Assembly (NCBI RefSeq): GCF_003473485.1
Contig: NC_053042.1
Span: 3,732,501-3,796,500, forward strand
Length of the DNA: 64,000 bases
Direction: 5' to 3'
Source: Medicago truncatula
Lineage: Eukaryota; Streptophyta; Magnoliopsida; Fabales; Fabaceae
The notes beneath the pieces are model-generated. The model saw only the letters and a list, made by a program, of their open reading frames with translations, made no database searches and was not told where the DNA came from. The translations under genes were made by a program, and so were the position numbers. Of this stretch, positions 35,926-48,030 are shown in pieces (position 1 is the stretch's first letter; each line of letters opens with the position of its first letter).

Positions 35926-36614
35926 ATCAGTATTTTAAAAGCACACTTCTTAATAATACTTCTTATCAAGATATTTGATAGTCCATGCCAATAATAAAAT
36001 CTAACTTCTGCAAATGTATACATACAAGATCGTCCTTGAAATTGAATAATTACCACTTAAGTTAGCAATTGCAAACGCTTCGGCATCACTCGGGGGGGGG
36101 GGAAGAATCTTCCACTATACTGGTCGAAGTACTTTAGGAATCCTTAGGAGCAAAATTTCTTGGGTTGGAGACATGTTGTGCTATGTCCCTTCTCAGTCGT
36201 CACTTGCATCATTCCCTCTACCACATATGTTACCAGTTACCTGACTCATATTTGCACTGTTTCTGCTATTTACTCCACAACCATTAAGGTTTCCTCTACC
36301 ACAAGCAAAACTTGGTTCTTATTTACCAAAATCGGAAAAATCCTAATTTTATTTGTTTATTAATTCTTTGCTTCGATCTCATCTCAAACTTGGTAGTTGG
36401 ACACTCATGTCACTTTGCTCCGGCTTCACAAACTCTAGTTCCTTCGGATTACGAATGTCTTTTAGGAAATCATGTGATTTCAATCCTCCTTTTTCCCTCT
36501 CTTCAAAAAATCCTCCTTTTTCCCTCCAAGAGAAATAAAATCTCTTATCTAAAATTTAATCAAAACTAAGTAAAACACACCAAAAATTATTCAAATCACA
36601 GATCAAAATTAGAG
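35926..36614. other. Intergenic, no gene seen
   Basis: A run of 11 G lies at 36092-36102. Frames around 36160-36569 have no recognisable family features. The region leads into the nested element cluster. Confidence 0.4.
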
Positions 36615-37437
36615 ACTCCTAATATGTGAAGCCCGGATACAAGATATGATACTGCACCGATACGTCGATACGAAAAAATTTCAAAAATTAAGATACGATA
36701 CAGCTGAGAGACGTTTATATAATTAAATGTACAATATAATTATAACAATTAATTTGGTACTTAACCAATACATGGGGGCATTGGTTAATGTAACGTCCAC
36801 TTTTGTTTAATTAATTATTCAATCGAGTTTAGACAATTATATTATATTTATATAATATATGTGTGAGTTTTGTTGATTTATGACGATTTAGATGATTGGA
36901 CGATTTTGATGTGTTTAGATGATTTTGTTGAGATATGAGACTTATTTTATTGTTAAATAAAATAAGATTTGAAAATAAAAAAAAAATATTTAGTTGAGGG
37001 CTGTTTTGAGATTTTAGAGAGTTTTGGGGGAGAAAGTGAGATAAGATAAGATATTAGGAGGAGATATAAAAAGGAAAGACCTAGGTTTAGAAAATGTTTT
37101 GTACGTACGACTGTTTTTGGAGAAAATGAGAAAAAACCAAGAGAAGAGCAAGAGAGGCTAGGAAGGCTGCGATTTCTTCACATTAAGGTAAGGGTGAGAC
37201 TAATGATTCAGTAATGTTAATTCGTATAATTCTGATGATTAATTAGCAAGAATTAGGATTGAATTGGAGGAACCAAAAACTAGATCAAATCCCTAAAATT
37301 GATTAGATTGATGTAGAAACTGTCCCTTGACCTTAGAATATGTTTAGAATGAATTGTGGAACTGAAATTAGACTCAGAACCATGAGATTAGATGAATTTT
37401 TGAAGAAAACTGCATTCTGCCCGAGCCAACATTCATC

Positions 37438-37687
37438 GCTCGCCACGCGAGCCAATACCCCTCGCCTCGCGAGTTACAAGTCGTAGCTCGCTACAGCGAG
37501 CAACCCTACTCGCCATAGCGAGCATGACCAGAGAGCATGTTGAATTTCGTGTTTTGGACTTTTGAGTTGATCCTTAGATGCTTTTGAGTACCTTTAGTTG
37601 TGTATTAAAGATTAGAGGATGATTTAGAACAAGATTGAACCTGGAACAACCTTAGTTGGAAATCTGGCAAGTACTCGCCTCGCGAGC
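37438..37687. repeat. Palindromic CTCGC...GCGAG words, LTR A cluster
   Basis: Five short inverted words: 37438-37452, 37461-37473, 37486-37501, 37509-37522 and 37675-37687. Each has CTCGC and GCGAG arms around 3-6 variable bases (CTC, CACG-type, TACA, CATA). They are unlike the surrounding AT-rich sequence. Confidence 0.8.
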
Positions 37688-38385
37688 ACTTCCAGAACCG
37701 AGTGCTTTTGACAATGTTATGACCTGATTTGTTTGGATTGGCTAGGAATGGAACTTTAGGTAGTAATGAAACCTATTTAAGATGTTAGCCGGAATCTGTG
37801 AAGTTGTTAAGAACTATTAAGTTGTTTGTAATGTGATTTAACGATTAAATGCATTACTTGAATTATTCTTGAATAAACTAGATGTTGTTGAAATGAATTG
37901 TTGTTATGAAATTTTGATGTTGTTGTGATCTGATTATGCTGCTGCTGTTATTTAACTAAGTTGCATGAGTCTATACATGATTGAATAAGATGTTGTTGAG
38001 CTCCAAATTATTGGATGTATATTGAGATGTTGATTAAGATTGTTTTAGATTGATTGAGTCCATGCATTAGCATACTTTTGTTGGGGGCTCATGCCCTGGA
38101 GCTTTCTCCTCACCACGAATTGAGCTTTGTCCTCACCACGATGCCTTAAAATTATATTAATACTATGATGTTGGGGGCTCATGCCCTGGTTGGTACCACA
38201 TGCATAAAGAGGTTTAGATTTGCATTGTCGCATTTGTCGAGTCAAAAGATGTTATGTTATTGATGATGATTGAATGATGTGATTACTTGATAATTGTTTA
38301 TCAAAGATGCACTGATGCTTAAGATTGTTTATGTTGTTAATAATGATTTTGAATTATATTGATTAATATTATTGTTTTGTGAAAT

Positions 38386-40348
38386 CTCACTGTAACGCTC
38401 TAATCTTTATTTTATTATTTTTGATTATGTGGAGTCTTATATTTGATTTTTGGTGATTTATGTGGTGTGTTTATTTTATTATATAGTTTATTTAAATAAT
38501 AAATAGAATAAGTGAGAATTAGTATTTTTTTGGAATGTGGGGAGTTAAGTAATATTTAATAGAATTAAGGGGGAGTAATTAAAATAAAGGGAAGTTAAGA
38601 AAGGAGTTAAGAAAGAAAGAAAGAGTCAGAATACGTTTTCACGTGTAACTGTCAGTTTTGGGAAAAAAGGAGATAAGAGCAAGGAGAGCCAAAGTTGTCA
38701 TTTTCTGTGCTGATCTTTCTGCAAAACTAAGGTAAGGGTGAGGTTTACCGCAATTATATAGGTTCTGAATTCTGATTTTGTTTTTAACAGGTTTATGTGA
38801 GAATTGGGAGAAGTTAGGTTTTGTAAAATTAATGGGTATTGAGAGTAGGGATTGTGTTTTTGATGTTAGAAATGGGTTATGAGTGCATATAACCTTTCAT
38901 TGCATATCTGTAAACTGATTTGGGGAGTGAATTGGAGGAAAATGAGATTTTTGGGAAAAAAACCTGCATTCTGCCCGTACAGAAGTTCATCGCTCGCCTC
39001 GCGAGTAGCCTTTGCTCGCCATAGCGAGTGAGCAACTTCATGGCTCGCCTCGCGAGTTAGACAACTCGCCATGGCGAGTACCTGTGAGGAAAACTGGATT
39101 TTTGAAGTGTCGTTATAAGTCGTATTTTGGGTAGTTTTATGTACCTAGATGATTTTAGAGAGGACTGGTGCAATTTTTAGATCAAAAAGATGAATAGGGA
39201 ACTTGGAAATGAGGATTTAGTGAGAAAAATGTCAAAACTCCCGAGAGCAGCCTTTTTCTGTTCGCCTCGAACTCGCCATGGCGAGTGCCCTTTTTCCTGA
39301 ACTCGCCATAGCGAGCAGATGTGCTCGCGAGGCGAGTTGCCCAATATTTGTTGGATTGATTTCTGTTGTTGATGGTTGATTTATCTTGTTGATTAAGCAT
39401 GGCTTTTATGTTGGTGTATTTTTCTGGATGTTTTAAATTGGTTGTAATGAATGGATGTTGGCTGGATGTATGCTTTTATTTAATTAAGTTATACATGAAT
39501 ATTGTAAATTGGAGTGGTGAGTCATATACATATATATGCATAGGTTGGATTGTATGTAGATATACTCAAGTGGGTCAGTTGCATAAGCATAACAGTGGGA
39601 GAGCTTCGGCTCTGGAACGCCTTGTCGTTCAAAGTGGTGGAGCACTAATTGCTCAAAGTGGTGTTAGTGGTGAGGACTTATGTCCTGAAAATGAATGCTT
39701 TAACCATTCTACAGCGGTGAGGGCTACGGTCCTGATTTTGGTACCACATGCATGGGTGTTGTTAGAGGAGTCTTAGTGGAGCGGTGATGAGTTGCATGAG
39801 TCGTTGAGTGGGTTATTAATTACCATTGTTGATGATATTTGAAAATGATGATAATTATATATTGTTGATGAATTCTATGTTAGGGTGTTAGATTCAATTG
39901 ATGCATTCTTTATCTATATTATTGTTGTGAATCTCACCCATTCTGCTTGAAAATTTTGCCCTTTCTATGGGTAACTTGCAGGTGATCCTGAGTAGTTGGT
40001 GGTGGCTCAAAGTGTCTAGGGCTCTGATACGTGGGATGAGATTTTATTTGTTTAATTTCTTTCCTATGTATCAAATTTTGAATATTGTTGTTGTAGCCCT
40101 ATTGATGATTGGTTTTGCTTGTTGAGGCTTCTATGCCATGAATATGTATTGGAGATGGTTGTTAATTAAAGTTGAATTATTCTACTGCAAGTTTAATGAT
40201 GAATTTTGATGGATGTTTAATTAAATAGATTTTTATATATTCTATTTAAGAAATTTGAAATTGTAGTGTGACATGCCCGTTTGGGTTTTACTCTGATGTT
40301 GAAAAATTATTATTTAATTGATTTTGGGAAACTGGGTGTTACACTCAC
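38386..40348. mobile_element. Solo LTR B, nested in LTR A, target duplication CTCAC
   Basis: It begins TGTAACGCTC at 38391 and ends GTGTTACA at 40343 (1,953 bp), flanked by CTCAC at 38386-38390 and 40344-40348. It is homologous to LTR A: both share the termini, the CTCGC/GCGAG palindromes and the 3' block with CACCC-TTCTGCTTG and GTAACTTGCAGGTGATC. It has no internal retrotransposon genes. Confidence 0.88.
38993..39336. repeat. Palindromic CTCGC...GCGAG words, LTR B cluster
   Basis: Seven words: 38993-39005, 39015-39028, 39044-39056, 39064-39079, 39271-39286, 39302-39315 and 39323-39336. Two (39064-39079 and 39271-39286) are perfect 16-bp palindromes, ACTCGCCATGGCGAGT. They correspond in position to the cluster in LTR A. 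Confidence 0.85.
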
Positions 40349-41223
40349 CCCTTCTGCTTGGAAATGTTGCTCTTCGTATGAGTAACTTGCAGGTGATCGA
40401 GCTTAGTGTGCAGATTGCTGTCGTGAGTGGCCTTGCCTCACTCTGTCGTCTAGGTCGCTCTGATACGTAACGGGATGGGGTTTATGTTATCCATGCTTCA
40501 TTGCCTTACATGATTATTTATGATGTTGATTAACTTAATTGAGATATTTTGATGGGGCCTACGTGCCAAAATGATTTATTGATTTTGAATTTATTTCCGC
40601 TGCTATTTGGTTGATGAAGGATAAATTGTTATTTATCTATGTTTTGAAGATTTTAAGAATGTGATATCCCGTTATTTGATGATTACTCTGATTATATGTT
40701 TGAAATTTTTATATTGGGAAAACGAGGTGTTACAGTTAACATTCTCCTTTTTTTAATATGCAAATATATTAACAAACAAAATAAACTAGTAGTCATAGGC
40801 TCGTTAGCACATCAACATAAATATAAATAATATTGACGATTAAGAGAGTGATGATTAGTCAATTACATACACAATATATCCCAAAAAGAGGACCACCAGT
40901 GCTATACTATATCCGTTAGTGCTATACTTTATCGATCCAAAAAAGAAGCATTATATCTAAAAAAGAACACATCGGTACTCAAGAGTTAAGTTATTTTAGT
41001 CAATGAAAAATATTGGGGCAAGTATTGGTGCAAGATAATTATTGGATACTCTCCTGATACGTATCGAGAAGTATCGAATAATTATATTTTAAAAAAATAA
41101 AATTTAATATTCGAATACTCTCCTGATACGTATCGAAAAGTATCGGGCATGTATTGGTGTAGGATATGCAGAGGATACGATACGTCATCCATTTTGAAGT
41201 ATCGGGGTTTCACAACTCTTAAT

Positions 41224-42779
41224 CAATAATTTGATCTAAAATTGATAATTTTACATTTTAATTTAGAAATTTAAGTGCTACAATATTAATTAAAGAAGTT
41301 AAAAAAATAAAATTAATACATTGAATTTAAATTTAAAATCAATTTTAAAATCATACAAAATTGATTATTCCTGATTTTCATGTATTAAATATAATTTTTG
41401 GTGTCATCCGTATTGATCATCAAGAACGCCACCAACTATATAGCAAGTAACACAATATATTCTCCGTCATTTTTCATGTATTAAATCTTACTCTTAAAAT
41501 CATGAGTTTCATGTGAGAATGAGTATTAAATATGACTCATGTGTTCAACTTATTCTTTTGTATTTTTCTTGATTTCTTTTTTATTTTTTGCACACAATCG
41601 TAAAATTTAAAGACAATTATATGAACGTACAAGTACAACTATCTTGCTAGTTCTAAAATAAAAATCAATATCTCCGTAGCAGTTAAAATACGCTGTTAAG
41701 ATATATGTATAGTGCTATATATCTTACTAAAACAAATTGATTCCCCTCTCTAATTTTTTTTAATAATAGTTGGTTCCTTTATATATGGGACCCTGGCCAG
41801 TCACCATTCCTGACCATGATCAGGGCCCTGTATTTATCGTTGTTCATTTAGAATTGTTAAAACTTAAAATTACTTTTACGAATGTTTAAGGTGTGTGGTT
41901 CTTTCATAAAATTCTATAATTTTTGGCTTATAGACCCAACAAACATTAAACATAAAAGTATTTAGTTTTTAACTTCAGGCAAAAAAAAAAAGGACAGAAC
42001 TTAACTTAAGGTTATATTCATAAATAAATAAATAAACTTAAAGACCAAAATTATGCCTACCGAGATTTGTGTTTCCATTATAAAGTAACTTATTATGTTT
42101 GTTTAATTATTATTTTAGAATGTTTGATAAAATCCTGTTTATGAAATAATAATAACCTGGTTCATCTCAATTGGCGTATATAAACGGTCAGATGAGAACA
42201 ATATTGATTTTTATGAAATTGACTTTATTTTACTGAATGTACATTTAAAATAAACATATAGAAGATGATAAAATCATGTCTTTAAATTTGTAAAAAAAAT
42301 AAAAAAATCACGTATGTACAAACTGATGGAACAATGTATGAAAATTGAATGAAACCAACATTTAAAACTGTGTTGACGACAGTAGTCTGCGACATGTGAC
42401 AAAAAATAAACATAGACCTCTAGTTATATTTTGTATTTCTTTCGAGATCATTAAAACTTATTATGATATAATAAAATAAATATAAATTAACTTGTAAAAT
42501 ACTATTTTAACATTAAACCTTTTGTCCATTTTAAAAGATTATCTAATAATTTATATTTGGTTTGTAAAGAATTTCGAAAAGACTTTTTATAATTAGTGGA
42601 TTTTAATATTTCTAAAATACTGGTTTATATGATTTTAATGAATTCTGAATTTTTAGCAAAACTTGAAGTTGCATTAATGAATATTGAATAATATTAGTAG
42701 CATCTATCTATATTATTTCAAAAAGCTTCTTTTCATGAACTCGACCTATCGAGACATATATCTTTATTTTTGAATTGTT
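41224..42779. other. Intergenic, no gene seen
   Basis: Very AT-rich. No coding region, inverted-repeat element or LTR was recognised. Confidence 0.4.
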
Positions 42780-43340
42780 TCTCATTCATTGATTTCCAAA
42801 TGCTCTAAATACATGCAAACCATACATGCTAATTCTCTTCTTGAATACTCTTTTGAAATTGACCTAAGCACAATCGTCCCTCCTTTTGAAATGTAGAAGA
42901 GACATCAAGTCAATTACAAATAGAGTACTAAATACTTGCAAAAGATCAGGCATTCGAAGAAAATATGAGAAATGGATTCTTCAAAACTGCATCACCTACG
43001 CTCTGAAGCGAGCCACAACCGACTACACCTCTCCTAGATATCTTTTGTAGCAATTCTATTTTGAAATAATATCCAAACTAAACACACAACTTTTGACAAA
43101 ATCGATTTATGTCAAGCCTTTGACCATAATAGATCTGACAAACTAACTATTCCCGCCATAAGCTTCTTATAAGCCTAATACAAAATTGGAATCTCCTGAA
43201 CACATATATCCAATTGAGAGACATCATTCCACAAAGAAAAGAAGAACTTCATCGACCACCTTCTCTAACAACCTCATCTCTCACACCATATCTATTTACC
43301 ATCACTCCATACCAAGAAAACAATTTGTCTTAATAGATGT
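42780..43340 (-). pseudogene. Degenerate LINE relic (ORF2 3' part), minus strand
   Basis: No long frame remains, but on the minus strand the translated pieces are in LINE order: SWYGV ... YGVRDEVVREGGR (about 43320-43250), then KVVCLVWILFQNRIATKD (about 43100-43035), then FEESISHIFFECLIFCKYL (about 42985-42925). These correspond to the junction before zf-RVT, the zf-RVT entry and its zinc-finger-like part. Stops and frame changes separate them, so the copy is old and dead. Confidence 0.6.
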
Positions 43341-43878
43341 CTAATTTTGTTCTTAGTTTTTACAGGGCCTCATCTCAAATGTGCCGGCTTTAAATTGACA
43401 ATGGTCATTGATACACCGACCACCAACAAACATTTATAGACCAAGCTCCTTTTCGCATGATAATTAAAAGGAAGATGAATGTGTAACATATAAACATGTG
43501 ACAGTGAAATACAAAATTGAAAGACCACTTACTACAAATTAGTTACATCTTTATAAACACACTGGCTAAAATAATATTCAAGTAAATGCTTCACAGAGCC
43601 TTTGTACTCGGAGGCATAATAATGAATACAATATGCTAAAAAATGTCAAAGGCATTGGATGTAGTCGCCTATCATTCCTAAAATAAGCAACTAAATTTAC
43701 ATAGCTTCAAATCCAATGCACTACAGTGAAGGAGACTCTTAATTAGTTGAGTTTTAAGTAAGATGTATTATAGTACAGAGGATGAATGCCCTGTTGAAAA
43801 ATTAATGGGCAAAAAACTATATTGAATTATATTATGCTTCTATAGTACAATAATAATCTTCAAACCACCTTGAAATCA
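43341..43878. other. Intergenic / HAB1-like 3' flank
   Basis: This holds the downstream flank and presumably the 3' untranslated region of the PP2C gene. No other feature was seen. Confidence 0.45.
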
Positions 43879-46800
43879 TCATGTTTTGTTCTTATACTTT
43901 CGTTGAGGTTTCAGATCCACAACAATCACAGTGATGTTGTCTTTGCTTCCTTTCTGGAGAGCGCGATTCGATAGCAACTCTGCTGCTGCTTGTGCCGCAG
44001 GATCACTACCCTCTCCCCTTTCCGAGGGTAGTTCCATGCCGTTTTTCTTGTACCAAAGAAGTATACGTTTTCGAGCCAGGTCACAAACCTCTTCATTTGT
44101 CATCACATCCCATAGACCATCACTAGCCAAAATGAGACATTCATCCTCTTTTGCACGAGGAATGAATTGAACTTCTGGATCCGGAATAATTGACGGTTTC
44201 AAATACCTGTCTCCTGAAAATCACAACGAGGGTAAGGAGAAATAGTTATATCCTAACAAATAAAACACAATTAATGTGGGACTCGCATTCACATACACAA
44301 GCAAGTTTGGTCATCATTGTCTTGAATTAGAAAATAAAATAAAATTGTAGCACAAACAAAATCAATGCCTATTTTGTGCATTTTCCATTCAAATAAAAAA
44401 ATTAAACTTGATACTTGATTCACTGTAGAACTACGGTGTACTCAAGACCCAAATCTCAATATTGTCCCGCTACTAGAAGTAGAAGGTACTAAAACCACTA
44501 GCAAATTCAGAATGCGACAATCCATTGAAATGTTCTTTTCCAAAAGACTCTCAACATTGTGCAAAGTTACCATCATCAGAAATATTAAGATAGCGATGTA
44601 ACCAATAAGAAGTCCTAAATCTTCTTTTCATATGAATAGAATGAAAAATGTTTAACACAGAAGAATACTACGTGAAAAGAGGGGGCGCAAGGCATCGTAC
44701 TAAATAATTTCCTCTAGCAGCCTTTGGACTGACTCTGAGGAATAATCAAACTAAATTGGACATCTAAATGCAAATTATTCATTTCAATTGCCTTCTACAG
44801 TGATCTTTGGTCTCAACTAAACAAAACATAAGCGAAGCGGTATTCTAAAAACTAAGAATAAAGTGGAGATGAGATGATCTTATAGTTCAAGATTCGTCAT
44901 TTATGTTCAACAGGATACATATTTAATAAACCGAGAAGAATGACTACAAAGGGAAAATAGGTTATCTTTCAAACTCTAAAAAAATTAGGGTCAAAATGGA
45001 AATATTTGTTTTCCCCATTCAAGGATGATGAACAAGCAGTAAATGGAAAGATATTCCCGCTGATTCATAATTTCAGATGGGAACATAAAAGTGATTTGCG
45101 GGGGGGTAATTCCCCTCACATTCACTAAATCCAATTAATTAAAAGGAAAAACAAGAAAATACTCTCACCATTCATTTCTTAATAAAGTACACAACTATCC
45201 CTTAAATTAGTACACATGATTGATATAAACTGGACCAGAAGTTGAGTAATCAACAACTCTCACTAGAATCCCTAAAAAAAAGAAAAACTACTCTCACTAG
45301 AAGACTTCCGAAAAATTAGCAGGGGCGGATCTCCTTGGAGACCCACAGGTGCCACTGCACCCCCCAACTTCTCTATAAATTAGCAGGGGCGGATCTCCTT
45401 GTTGTAGTGGTCAGACAACCCCCCAATTGTCTTGAGGGCTTGAGTTCAACTCCTTCCACACCCTCTTTTTTATATTTCAATTGTATTTTTAATGTTTTTT
45501 ATATTAAAAAAGGATATCCTGGTTTGAGTTGAACCGAGGTCATCCATGTAACCCTCAAGCAAGCAAACCACCAAAACAACTCATAATTCTGATAATGGTT
45601 TTAAACTGATTAATATATATTCTACGAATATTTGGCACCCCCAAAAAAATAACTCAAGATCCGCCACTGGAAATTAGTACACAAGATTGATATAAACTGG
45701 ACCAGATTATAGAAGATACCTTTAATCTCAAAATCCCTCTTTAGAACTAAAGATACCGCTCTAATCTCTCCTTTGAATCACTTACAGTGTCTCATCTCAC
45801 ACCCTCTAAATAACTGACTAAAAGAATACCAAAACAAAGATACAAACACCTCTAGGAGATTAGGCGTGTCTCTGTGTCCAACACCCATACGACACGTCTC
45901 TGTATCTGAGTTGAGTGTCTAAAAAGTGAAATTAAACCTAAATTTTATCTTAAAAATGTGTTTTGTTCGTGTAATTTTTGACAATTCTATATAATTTTTT
46001 TTTCATTGTAGTTTATGTCCTTATTTTAATAGTATAAAAATCTATAATGTTTGAATAAAGTTACTTTTTATGTTTATTTTTAATCCAAACCAAACCAACG
46101 TTTCTTCATCGATTTGGTTTAATCCGAATTTTGTGAGGAATGATTATAAAAACCAAACCAATTATTTTGTACTAACCAAACCAACCTGTTACACCTAAAA
46201 TTTAATGGAATAAACTTACAAATAAAAGAGACAATCAAAGATCAAACTATAACAAAAGATACATTCAGTGATCATGCTAACTAAGACTTGGTTTGGTTGT
46301 AAGAAGAAAGTGAGAAGAGAGAAAATGGTCTAACTTTTTTTAATCAATTTACTCAATTTTGATGCAAACATATTTTATAAATAACATTCATATTTAATTT
46401 AATCATACTACATAAGCATGTATCGGTGTCAACATCCTATATTTTCACATTTGCAGTGTCGACGTGTTTGTGTTGGAGTTTGTAATTCTATAGAATCCAA
46501 ATAAAGTAAAATTTATCATTACAAAGTACATACCAATAGATCTTGACATTGCAAGAACACCAAATACACGATGACCATTCCACTGTATCACTTTTCCTCC
46601 GGCTGCTTCAATTCTTGCATATTCATCTTCTCGGTTCGGCTAGCATATATAAAAAATTCAAACAACAACAATTAGTATATAAATTCTTTTAAAGAAGATT
46701 CAAACAAAATATCTAGAAGTAACTTACTTTATGGTCCACTGATAACGCCATTGGTTCTTTGCCACGACAAAGAACGGCTCTCGAATCACCACAGTTTGCA

Positions 46801-48030
46801 ACTATAATATGGGATGAAGATATAAGAGCAACAACAGCAGTGGAGCCAACAGTTTCTGGCGCAACAACTTCATTATTAGTCGTTCCTCCAACTTCTGCAT
46901 CAACCTTTAAGAAACAATTGGTGAAAACTTTTTTCCATTGATCTTGGCAACCATCATTGAGTCCTCCATCGATTAGACTTTCCTTGACAAGTTCTATTTC
47001 CTCGGTCAATGCAATATGGATGCGTTCACGACAATAATTTGCAACCTAAATGAGAAAAGTTAAGCTCTAAGTGAGAGTTTATTCAGACAAAGCTAAAATC
47101 AACAGACATGTGATAACTAAATTTTACCTGAGAGCCACCATGGCCATCATAGACTCCAAAGAAATGGGTCATTTGCGGCCTAAAACACCGGTTTATTCCA
47201 TCAGGTGCTCGATCACCAATTAACATCTGAATGGGAATTTCTAAAAACCGAGGAACAGTTGCAACTGCATCTTCCATTTCTGGTCTTCGTCCACATAGTG
47301 ATATGAATCCCCATAACGGGGTATAATCCAATTCAAAAACACTCCGGACAACTGCTACACTTGTTCCCTCTTCCTGAGGCAGCTGATGAGCAACTGTAGA
47401 AGGCTTTAGGTCTGATTCAACTCCAATCTCTTGGTCAAGATTCACTGCCACAGCAAGGGGTTCATTCATAATATCTGTGTCAACATTTGACTCCCCCAAA
47501 TCAGCGGTTTGAGCAACAATATTGACAGAACTGACGATCTTTTCTATGTCTATCGAACATGGTGTCCCAACTTCTGAAGTATTATCAGAAGCAATGAACT
47601 CTTCTCCGCCTATACTACTGTTTTCACTGACAACTGATAGAGAACATGAGCTATCAATAAATTGTTCACCTTCCAATGACAATGAATCATCATCCTCACT
47701 TTCTGGGGCTAATCCTACATCACTAGCAACTAAAACACCTTTATTTTGGGATATCATATCCATCAAAGGACTTTCTCCTTCCTTTTCCAAAACCGGTTGA
47801 GTGACTTTTGTAATACCGATTTCAACATCCAAATTGCCACCATTATCATGACAATCGTCCGAACCTACAACCGTTTCATTGGAAACCTTAGCTACAGAAT
47901 TGGACAATGACCCTGCATCTGCCATCACCTTAAATCTGGATGCATCCATGTGTGTAGCTATGATTGAGTTATTGCAGACTAAGTTACCTACTCTTATTGA
48001 CACCGTAACCACATACAACAACACCTCCAT
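43879..48030 (-). CDS. HAB1: Clade-A protein phosphatase 2C, HAB1-like (ABA co-receptor phosphatase)
   Basis: Enzymes of this clade dephosphorylate SnRK2 kinases and are inhibited by ABA-bound PYR/PYL receptors, acting as negative regulators of ABA signalling in nucleus and cytosol. Exons on the minus strand: 48030-47128, 47045-46728, 46639-46534 and 44213-43879, giving 553 residues (Arabidopsis HAB1 has 511). The N-terminal about 220 residues are acidic and variable. The catalytic domain begins around [18 protein letters not shown]. Metal and core motifs are present: [56 protein letters not shown] and [14 protein letters not shown]. The ABA-lock tryptophan is present in [14 protein letters not shown] (about residue 427). 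The third intron is 2.3 kb and carries a hAT-like MITE. HAB1 against HAB2 was not resolved. Confidence 0.93.
45312..45677. mobile_element. hAT-like MITE in intron 3 of the PP2C gene, left end duplicated
   Basis: The element lies at 45320-45669. It begins CAGGGGCGGATCT and ends AGATCCGCCACTG, which are inverted termini. The flanks AAAATTAG (45312-45319) and GAAATTAG (45670-45677) match at 7 of 8, as for an 8-bp hAT duplication. The left terminus with its flank (AAATTAGCAGGGGCGGATCT) occurs again about 65 bp inside, near 45378. No transposase is present. Confidence 0.7.

Larger units (their letters stand above)
36784..40739. mobile_element. Solo LTR A, target duplication GTTAA, split by solo LTR B
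   Basis: It begins TGTAACGTCC at 36789 and ends GTGTTACA at 40734, with 5-bp duplications GTTAA at 36784-36788 and 40735-40739. Removing LTR B and its extra target copy leaves about 1,988 bp. There are no gag or pol frames, primer-binding site or polypurine tract between two LTRs, so it is a solo LTR produced by recombination. The TGTAAC...GTTACA termini suit a Ty3/Gypsy-type plant LTR (inferred). It contains a doubled phrase GTTGGGGGCTCATGCCCTGG (38081 and 38171) and several CTCGC-GCGAG hairpin words. Confidence 0.85.
36615..41223. mobile_element. Outer TIR DNA element (MULE-like), interrupted by nested solo LTRs
   Basis: The left terminus TGTGAAGCCCGGATAC (from about 36625) and the reverse complement of the right terminus (TGTGAAACCCCGATAC, ending at about 41214) match at 14 of 16 positions. 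The flanks ACTCCTAAT (36615-36623) and ACTCTTAAT (41215-41223) match at 8 of 9, as for a 9-bp duplication. Both arms are full of GATACG/CGTATC words; a phrase containing CTCTCCTGATACGTATCGA repeats at about 41050 and 41111. Without the LTRs inside, the element would be about 640 bp and non-coding. Confidence 0.6.

Noticed and set aside
36160..36569. Overlapping short frames before the nested elements
   Set aside because: Several frames of 60-85 codons without shared domains; none stands out as coding.
37438..39336. A CRISPR-like array of short palindromes
   Set aside because: The spacing is irregular, there are no unique spacers or cas genes, and the context is plant LTRs.
47522..47800. 92-codon plus-strand frame opposite HAB1-like exon 1
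   Set aside because: It is antisense to a confident coding exon.
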